A stretch of DNA of 42,336 nt. Source: Planctomycetaceae bacterium. Lineage in GTDB: Bacteria > Planctomycetota > Planctomycetia > Planctomycetales > Planctomycetaceae. Below, one piece after another: positions 37,656 to 42,336 of the stretch. The notes under the pieces are model-generated. The model saw nothing but the letters and a program-made list of their open reading frames with translations, searched no databases and was not told the DNA's origin. A program made the translations under genes and the position numbers. Each line of letters starts with the position of its first letter. Within the stretch, counting starts at the first letter, position 1. The stretch lies in the NCBI GenBank assembly GCA_024742875.1, contig JANSXP010000062.1, forward strand, positions 1 to 42,336, in the 5' to 3' direction.

Positions 37656-38135
37656 ATGTCTGTCGAAATTTCTTCACTGCTGGAAGCCTACGCGGCGGGC
37701 CCCGTCTTGTTGCGGGAAGCCGTTTCGTCTGTGGACGCTGCCGATCTGGACAAAACGCCCGTGGAGGGCAAATGGTCCATTCGCCAGGTGGTCTGCCATA
37801 TTGCCGATTTTGAACCGGTGTATGTGGACCGCTTCAAACGTATTCTGGTGGAAGACAATCCCACGATGTTCGGGGGAGAACCGGACGACTTCGCCAGTCG
37901 GCTGTACTACGGCACGCGTGATGTGGTTCTGGAACTGGACTACATTGAGATGAACCGGCGGCACATGCTGCCCATCCTGCAGCAATGCGACATCGAACTG
38001 TTCCAGCGCACCGGCGTGCATTCGGAAGATGGACCGCTGACACTGGAGACGCTCCTGGAACGCATTTCCGGTCACATTCAGCATCACCTGCCGTTTATTG
38101 AACAGAAGATCGCGGCTCTGAACGCTGGTGCGTAA
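37656..38135 (+). CDS. DinB-like (YfiT/DUF664-type) four-helix-bundle protein
   Basis: Protein of 159 aa from ATG 37656, with GGAAAG about 8 nt upstream; a GTG at 37626 adds ten unlikely residues. The DinB-like fold is seen as a helical protein with the three usual metal-ligand histidines: His in VVCHIADFE near residue 48 and two in GHIQHHLPFIE near the C-terminus. The W-S-I-R-Q motif (GKWSIRQVVCHIAD) is the family signature. Members are metal-dependent thiol transferases or hydrolases of uncertain substrate, not the DNA polymerase also called DinB. It lies 69 nt before recG on the same strand and may be co-transcribed with it. Confidence 0.88.
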   Translation: MSVEISSLLEAYAAGPVLLREAVSSVDAADLDKTPVEGKWSIRQVVCHIADFEPVYVDRFKRILVEDNPTMFGGEPDDFASRLYYGTRDVVLELDYIEMNRRHMLPILQQCDIELFQRTGVHSEDGPLTLETLLERISGHIQHHLPFIEQKIAALNAGA

Positions 38136-38204
38136 GCGTCTGGAATTGCAGGCACTAAAACCAGAACCGTGCGGCGGGGCCTTTCGTTTGCCGTAGAGTC
38201 GGAT

Positions 38205-40340
38205 ATGTCCGTTCCTGAACCTTCCGAATCCAACCTGCCCTTGTGGGCTCCGCTGGATACCCCCGTGCAGTACTCGCCGGGAGTGGGGCCGCATCGTGCT
38301 GCCCTTTTGGAAAAACTGGGTATCAAAACGGTGCTGGATCTGCTGCTGCATCTGCCGCACAGCATCAACGATTTCAGTGATCTGCGAGCACCACAGCAAC
38401 TGGAGAAAGACGTTGAGCAGTCGGTCTATGGTCGTGTCGTGGATACAGATATCCGCCGACTCACCAAAGGTCGCTCCATCGTGGGCATTCTGCTGGACTG
38501 TCAGGGACAGTTTGTGCGGGGCACATGGTTCAATCAGCCATGGATGCTGAAAAAATTTCAGGCCGACGACCGCGTCATTTTTAGCGGCAAACCACAAAGA
38601 CGTTCGGGACGCTGGGAGTTTGGCAATCCACGCGTGCACTGGCTGACGGACGAAGACACCGACAGCGATGTCGAAGGGGCCGTGGGGGTACTGCCTCGCT
38701 ATCATCTGACCGACGGCATCAAGATGGATCAGATGCGGCGGATGACCAAACAGGCGGCCCAAAAATATGCCTCCCACATGGAGGACGTCCTGCCGGACTA
38801 TTATCGCGACTATCACAAGCTGCCTCCTTTAGCGGAGGCCGTGACCACACTGCATCAGCCCGCGTCACGCGAGCAGTGGGAGGCCGCGCGGCATCGGGTC
38901 ATCCTGGATGATCTGCTGGAGTTTCAACTGGGCCTGGCGGTGAGACGCCGTGCCTGGGGAGCGCAGTCGCTGGCCTATCCGGTTGACGTAACCGCGAAGG
39001 TGGATGCGCGTATTCGCCGACTGTTCGATTTTCGACTGACGGGCGGCCAGGACGAAGCCGTCAAAGATCTGGTAGAGGATCTGGCCCAAACGCAGCCCAT
39101 GCATCGACTGCTGCAGGCCGATGTGGGAGCGGGAAAAACGGCGATCGCTGTTTACGCCATGCTGGCGGCCGTGGCCGGTGGCTATCAGGCGGCACTGATG
39201 GCGCCCACAGAAGTGCTTGCTTCTCAGCACTGGCAGACATTTGAAGAATTGCTGGCCGGCAGTCGCGTCAAACGCGGCTTTTTGGTGGGCGGGCTGCGGG
39301 CGGCCGAAAAACGGCAGCTGCTCGAAGACATCGCCAGTGGAGAATGTCAGCTCATCGTGGGGACACAGGCCGTCATTCAGGAGGCTGTGAAGTTTCGTCG
39401 CCTCGCGCTGGCCGTCATCGACGAGCAGCACCGTTTCGGCGTGCGGCAGCGCGCCTCTTTCGGCTCCAGTGTGGAAACCGACCGCAAACCGCGGCAGCCG
39501 CACGTGCTGGTGATGACCGCCACACCGATCCCCCGCAGCCTGTGTCTGACCCGCTTTGGTGATCTGGATGTGTCGACGATTCGTGAACTGCCTCCTGGTC
39601 GTCAGAAAGTCGTGACCTCGCGCGTGGCGACTGCGGCCGAAGAAAGCCGAGTCTGGAATTTCGTCCGCAAACAGGTGGCATCTGGCCGTCAGGCTTATGT
39701 GGTGTGTCCACGGGTGGAGGGTCAGTCGGAGCAGGACGACGCTGCGGCGGAAACCGTGTTTGAACAGCTGCGAACGTCCGAACTGTCGCAGTTGCGTGTC
39801 GAACTGCTGCACGGTCGCATGGATCGCGAAACGCGGCACGATGTCATGGACCGGTTTCGTGTGCAGGAAATTGACGTTTTGGTGAGTACCACTGTGATTG
39901 AAGTGGGAGTGAATGTTCCCAACGCCACACTGATGGTCATTCGCCAGGCGGAACGCTTTGGCCTTGCCCAGTTGCATCAGTTGCGGGGACGCATCTGCCG
40001 GGGAAGTTTTCAGGGTTACTGCTTCTTGTTGTCGACCGCAGACAGCAATGAGGCAATGCAGAGACTCGAAGCCATGGTCGAATCGTCAGACGGCTTTCAT
40101 CTGGCCGAGACGGACGCTGAGATCCGCGGACCTGGCGATGTTCTGGGACTGCGACAAAGCGGCGCCTTGCCACTAAGAGTGGCCAACCCGATTCGCGACC
40201 TCAAAGTTCTGCGGGTCGCGCGGCAGATGGCACACGACCTTGTCCGCACAGGGGATTTCGACAGCGACGAGTTTGCTGCGCTGCGTGCTTTGGTGCTGCG
40301 GCGATTCTCCCACGCACTGGACCTGCCGCAGACCGGTTAA
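38205..40340 (+). CDS. recG: ATP-dependent DNA helicase RecG
   Basis: Protein of 711 aa, normal for RecG. It unwinds and remodels stalled replication forks and Holliday junctions. The N-terminal wedge/OB region contains VQYSPGVGPHRAALLEKLGI and VYGRVVDT. The helicase core shows the Walker A motif ADVGAGKTAIA near residue 310, APTEVLASQHW (motif Ia), the DEQH box VIDEQHRFGVRQ near 404, TATPIPRSL (motif III), VVCPRV, LLHGRMD (motif IV), DVLVSTTVIEVGVNVPNAT (motif V) and QLHQLRGRICRG (motif VI). All motifs are intact. I chose ATG 38205, just before MSVPEPSESN; the frame opens at 38169. The gene is the last before the integron spacer. Confidence 0.96.
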   Translation: MSVPEPSESNLPLWAPLDTPVQYSPGVGPHRAALLEKLGIKTVLDLLLHLPHSINDFSDLRAPQQLEKDVEQSVYGRVVDTDIRRLTKGRSIVGILLDCQGQFVRGTWFNQPWMLKKFQADDRVIFSGKPQRRSGRWEFGNPRVHWLTDEDTDSDVEGAVGVLPRYHLTDGIKMDQMRRMTKQAAQKYASHMEDVLPDYYRDYHKLPPLAEAVTTLHQPASREQWEAARHRVILDDLLEFQLGLAVRRRAWGAQSLAYPVDVTAKVDARIRRLFDFRLTGGQDEAVKDLVEDLAQTQPMHRLLQADVGAGKTAIAVYAMLAAVAGGYQAALMAPTEVLASQHWQTFEELLAGSRVKRGFLVGGLRAAEKRQLLEDIASGECQLIVGTQAVIQEAVKFRRLALAVIDEQHRFGVRQRASFGSSVETDRKPRQPHVLVMTATPIPRSLCLTRFGDLDVSTIRELPPGRQKVVTSRVATAAEESRVWNFVRKQVASGRQAYVVCPRVEGQSEQDDAAAETVFEQLRTSELSQLRVELLHGRMDRETRHDVMDRFRVQEIDVLVSTTVIEVGVNVPNATLMVIRQAERFGLAQLHQLRGRICRGSFQGYCFLLSTADSNEAMQRLEAMVESSDGFHLAETDAEIRGPGDVLGLRQSGALPLRVANPIRDLKVLRVARQMAHDLVRTGDFDSDEFAALRALVLRRFSHALDLPQTG

Positions 40341-40968
40341 GCAAGAGGGTATGCCGGCGTCATGTGATGCTGAGCTCTGTCTGAATGCTGAGCTTCCGCG
40401 TCTGCCCCGGGGCAGCAATGCAGAAATCGTCTGGCATGTGTGGTCGAACAGCTTAAGGCGATCGGCATGCGCGTCCCTTCCGTCTGACCGCGTGAAAAAC
40501 AATTCAGACCGCTGGTCGCCGGCGGACATCAACGGCCGCGCGTCGCCCCAAGAGGGCCTGCGGGTCGTAGACACGTTGTCGCTGCGGATGGTACCTGCGA
40601 TGGTGTCAGACTGTTCCCCAGGGGCAGAAGTTTCTCAGCGATGACCCAGAGAGCCGCGGCAAGTGGCGGTGTGTGCCCAGAGCAAAAGCGCCCACCGTGG
40701 CGACTCCGTTCTGCCTTGATGAGCAAGTCGGAGTGACTCATCCAGTCGACACACCCATCGTGCTCATTTCATCGCGCGACAAAGTCCGTATGTTTCTGGT
40801 TCCAGCGGCTTATGCGGATTCCGTATAAGCCAGTCGAATCCGTATAAGCCGGAATTGCCTGCAGGCACCAGAAGCCGTAGACTCGGAAAATAGCGGGTGG
40901 CTCTCGCGATCAAAAAACAGCGTCCCGCATATCCGAGACTCCTTATACGGACGTCCGGATAATACAAA
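40341..40968. other. Gene-free spacer between recG and the integron junction
   Basis: About 630 bp in which no reading frame on either strand shows a recognisable protein; in particular I see no tyrosine recombinase (integrase) motif. A perfect 14-bp palindrome CTGCCCCGGGGCAG lies at 40402-40415 without a T tract. The right 160 bp carry the repeated 10-bp motif described separately and lead into the putative attI core. Confidence 0.5.
40809..40962. repeat. Cluster of a 10-bp motif (TCCGTATAAG) upstream of the integron junction
   Basis: TCCGTATAAG occurs at 40820-40829 and 40839-40848 on the plus strand, spaced 19 bp. Its complement CTTATACGGA is at 40942-40951 and, with one mismatch (CTTATGCGGA), at 40809-40818. 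A degenerate form TCCGGATAA at 40954-40962 makes a 20-bp imperfect palindrome with the copy at 40942 (centre ACGT, 40943-40962), ending 6 nt before the recombination core. The layout suggests protein-binding sites, for example for the integrase or a repressor of the cassette promoter. Confidence 0.75.
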
Positions 40969-40978
40969 GTTATCTGCC
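40958..40978 (+). other. Putative attI core / first cassette junction
   Basis: The core is GTTATCTGCC at 40969-40978, with recombination expected after G40969. It is preceded by ACAAA, giving ACAAAGTTA (40964-40972), identical to the end of the class 1 integron attI1 site as I remember it. The 10-nt core is the exact reverse complement of GGCAGATAAC at the start of the first attC (41668-41677), as expected if this junction was made by inserting that cassette. No complementary left arm of an attC lies upstream, so this is more likely an attI than an attC. A GATAAT box (40958-40963) could be a -10 of a cassette promoter. Confidence 0.75.
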
Positions 40979-40984
40979 AAATCC

Positions 40985-41668
40985 ATGATCTCCGCTCACA
41001 TCATCAACGGCTCCTCTGACTGTGAGCGTCTATCTGAGTTGCCGGACTCTATCGGGTATCGGCTCTATCGGCATAACGCTGCTGGCGTAATGCTGCTCGA
41101 CACCTTCCGGCCCGATCGCGTTCCACCACATCCGTTCCAGTATCCGCTGCCAACTGCAGATGTCTCGCTCGACTTGCCCGCTGAGATGGATGCCTTCACC
41201 GCGCTTTACGATCAGCTCTACAAACTGGACTTGGCCAATTCGTTCAAGAAGTCATACATCAACTTCTCGTTGTTGCTCCATGACTTAACCGCCCAACCTG
41301 TGTTGTCGATCGCCACTGATGATGATGAACTCGACTTCGCATGCACCGTCGCTGACGGCCGCGTCACTCGACTCACGGCCCATTGTGGCGATCTGATGGT
41401 AACCAGCGTGAATGGCCTGCCGCACATTCAGCCACTCGTCCCCGAGTTTGAAGGCGACGCTGAAGTTTTATCCGACACAACTGAGATCCAGACAAGCATC
41501 CCGACTGCCACGGTCAGCGATCGCAACGTAGAATGGCCCACACAATTGAACGGAGTCGCGCTTCAAGAGTGGCTCGCGTTCTGTGAATACGGGCAACCGA
41601 TCATTGGCTTGGGCACTTTCGATCCGACGACTGACGAGGCGGATTGGGAGTTGGTCCGTTCCTCGTAG
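40985..41668 (+). CDS. Cassette 1 protein, unknown function
   Basis: Protein of 227 aa that I do not recognise. The ATG lies 16 nt after the recombination core and has no clear Shine-Dalgarno sequence, as is common for integron cassettes, which rely on upstream promoters and leaders. The protein is acidic and soluble, with no signal peptide or transmembrane helix. It contains blocks such as SFKKSYINFSLLLHDL, ATDDDELDFACTVADGRVTR and an acidic Thr/Ile-rich stretch (EVLSDTTEIQTSIPTATVS) that may be a linker. The stop codon overlaps the first base of the attC. Single-gene cassettes with unknown proteins are the norm in environmental integrons; defence or toxin-immunity roles are possible but not shown. 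Confidence 0.8.
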   Translation: MISAHIINGSSDCERLSELPDSIGYRLYRHNAAGVMLLDTFRPDRVPPHPFQYPLPTADVSLDLPAEMDAFTALYDQLYKLDLANSFKKSYINFSLLLHDLTAQPVLSIATDDDELDFACTVADGRVTRLTAHCGDLMVTSVNGLPHIQPLVPEFEGDAEVLSDTTEIQTSIPTATVSDRNVEWPTQLNGVALQEWLAFCEYGQPIIGLGTFDPTTDEADWELVRSS

Positions 41669-41760
41669 GCAGATAACAAAGCCGTGAACCGGAGCACTCA
41701 ATCACGCGGCAACTGAAATTAAAGTCTTCCGTTCGTGCCCGGTTACGGCAGACGTTATGT
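41668..41760 (+). other. attC site of cassette 1
   Basis: Outer arm GGCAGATAAC at 41668-41677 faces the core GTTATGT at 41754-41760. The inner arms GCCGTGAACCGG (41681-41692) and CCGGTTACGGC (41739-41749) are complementary except for one extra G at 41686, the extrahelical base typical of attC. A further GCAC/GTGC pairing extends the stem. The total of about 93 nt is within the known attC range. Recombination would occur after G41754. Confidence 0.93.
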
Positions 41761-41777
41761 TGCTTGGATGAAATCAA

Positions 41778-42098
41778 ATGGCCGACCTTGCATTTGAGAC
41801 TCCGTACGGCATCAACGTGACTGGAGTGTCAATCGCGCAATGGCCACGCACTACGACCGTGACATTTGATCACGGTGGCGTTGTATACGAACTCCGACTC
41901 ACCGACCCCCGCCCGTTCAACAGTGCGACAGAAGCACTGGTTGAATGCTACCAAATTCGAATCATGGACCACAAAACACAGTCACAGCAGGAATTCGGAC
42001 GCTATCAAATTGAAATTCACGGTGAAGACGGTTGCTACGCGCGCTTTACTGCAGACGCTTATGACCATGTGCCAATAAGTACCGCAACCACCAAGTAA
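41778..42098 (+). CDS. Cassette 2 protein, unknown function
   Basis: Protein of 106 aa that I do not recognise. It starts 24 nt after the recombination point; GGATG about 8 nt upstream is at most a weak Shine-Dalgarno. The sequence is rich in beta-type alternation (VTGVSIAQWPRTTTVTF, VVYELRLTDPRPF, RYQIEIHGEDGCYARF) with no signal peptide or transmembrane segment, so a small soluble beta-rich protein is likely. It fills most of a 444-bp cassette, the usual size for a one-gene cassette. Its base composition is visibly lower in G and C than the chromosomal genes. Confidence 0.78.
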   Translation: MADLAFETPYGINVTGVSIAQWPRTTTVTFDHGGVVYELRLTDPRPFNSATEALVECYQIRIMDHKTQSQQEFGRYQIEIHGEDGCYARFTADAYDHVPISTATTK

Positions 42099-42110
42099 CC
42101 CGATAAATAC

Positions 42111-42204
42111 GCAACATAACAATGGGTTGCACACGGAGCCGCGGGCCGCGCGGGCTTTGAAATCAATGTCGTTCGCCGCGGCCCGGTGAACCCTGACGTT
42201 ATGC
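42111..42204 (+). other. attC site of cassette 2
   Basis: Outer arm GCAACATAAC at 42111-42120 is the exact reverse complement of the first bases of cassette 2 (GTTATGTTGC at 41754-41763). It faces the core GTTATGC at 42198-42204. Inner arms GGGTTGCAC (42124-42132) and GTGAACCC (42186-42193) pair with one extrahelical G at 42129, and GCCGCGG (42138-42144) pairs with CCGCGGC (42176-42182). Length is about 94 nt. Recombination would occur after G42198. Confidence 0.93.
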
Positions 42205-42222
42205 GGTAAAGGTAGGTCACGA

Positions 42223-42336
42223 GTGGACGAGTGGCTGAAATCCGGGATCTCGCAGCTGCAAGACGCATCGAAAGACGATGCGCCGGGCTACGCCGCGGCT
42301 TATGACCAAGCCCTTTGGACGATTGCAACATCATCG
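42223..42336 (+). CDS. Cassette 3 protein, N-terminal fragment
   Basis: A GTG at 42223, 24 nt after the start of cassette 3, opens a frame that stays open for 38 codons to the window end. GGTAGG lies 6 nt upstream and is a good Shine-Dalgarno sequence. The fragment begins VDEWLKSGISQLQDASKDDA and then has AYDQALWTIAT; it is polar and probably helical. I recognise no family. Its size and integrity cannot be judged here. If the cassette is intact, its attC should start with the sequence CCGCATAAC. Confidence 0.55.
   Translation, partial: MDEWLKSGISQLQDASKDDAPGYAAAYDQALWTIATSS

Larger units (their letters stand above)
40969..42336 (+). mobile_element. Integron gene-cassette array (two complete cassettes, third cut by window end)
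   Basis: Cassette 1 spans 40970-41754, cassette 2 spans 41755-42198, and cassette 3 begins at 42199. All three reading frames point away from the putative attI, as in integrons. Both attC sites show complementary outer cores (ATAAC...GTTAT), inner arms with one extrahelical G, and exact 10-nt complementarity between the attC 5' end and the first bases of the same cassette. The cassette DNA looks less GC-rich than the flanking chromosome. The array may continue to the right. Confidence 0.92.

Noticed and set aside
37674-38816. Minus-strand frame of 380 aa opposite the DinB-like and recG genes
   Set aside because: It spans two well-supported plus-strand genes and has no domain signature.
40402-40415. 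CTGCCCCGGGGCAG palindrome as recG terminator
   Set aside because: There is no loop space and no T tract after it.
40240-40644. Plus-strand open frame of 134 aa overlapping the end of recG
   Set aside because: It overlaps recG by 100 bp in another frame, has no ribosome site and no recognisable composition; it looks like chance in GC-rich DNA.
40830-40850. TCGAATCC suggesting a tRNA T-loop
   Set aside because: No acceptor stem, anticodon arm or CCA-like end surrounds it; it is part of the repeated TCCGTATAAG motif.
40341-40968. Possible integrase relic in the spacer
   Set aside because: I read frames on both strands and found none of the conserved tyrosine recombinase blocks (R, HxLRH, GH, Y); only alignment could reveal a heavily decayed copy.

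Overview
The window looks like chromosomal DNA of a planctomycete (probably order Planctomycetales). The markers are a DUF1559 pseudopilin-like protein, a PSCyt1/DUF1549/DUF1553 cytochrome protein, a DUF1080 plus heme-domain fusion, a formylglycine-type sulfatase, several Gfo/Idh/MocA oxidoreductases (one with a twin-arginine signal), a PEP-CTERM protein, and zinc-ribbon/low-complexity membrane proteins. The DNA is GC-rich, genes are on both strands, and several starts are GTG or TTG with visible Shine-Dalgarno sequences.

Layout. 1-1460 (minus): edge-truncated sulfatase and a SAM methyltransferase. 1830-6893 (plus): a tightly coupled three-gene export-like unit made of a lipoprotein membrane-fusion adaptor, a GAF-HlyD protein and an M50 protease-HlyD fusion, followed by a large Hsp70-family protein (7011-9872) and a TAT-exported Gfo/Idh/MocA oxidoreductase (9973-11352). 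11485-13879 (minus): zinc-ribbon multi-pass membrane protein and a PEP-CTERM protein with a bidirectional terminator between them. 14382-17438 (plus): cytochrome/DUF1553 protein. 17457-19034 (minus): ATP-dependent PEP carboxykinase. 19600-20631 (plus): DUF1559 protein with a clear terminator, then an aldehyde dehydrogenase. 22500-25569 (minus): an operon of alpha/beta hydrolase, oxidoreductase and TIM-barrel isomerase, which looks like carbohydrate catabolism. 25787-29418 (plus): outer-membrane-like protein, fatty acid desaturase, small membrane protein and lipoprotein. 29591-37387 (minus): an operon of a 1249-aa DUF1080/dehydrogenase/heme protein, a CehA/McbA-type metallohydrolase and a B12-binding radical SAM protein. 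37656-40340 (plus): DinB-like protein and RecG helicase.

The most notable region is the right end (about 40800-42336), an integron gene-cassette array. Two attC recombination sites (41668-41760 and 42111-42204) have the expected imperfect stem arms with an extrahelical G. The 5' end of each attC is the exact 10-nt reverse complement of the first bases of its own cassette, which is the signature left when circular cassettes insert. The first junction (40969) carries ACAAAGTTA, as in the class 1 attI site, and I find no attC arm before it, so it looks like an attI. No integrase gene lies in the 628 bp between recG and this junction. That spacer instead carries four copies of the motif TCCGTATAAG or its complement plus a degenerate half-site. 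The cassettes encode two complete proteins and one partial protein that I do not recognise.
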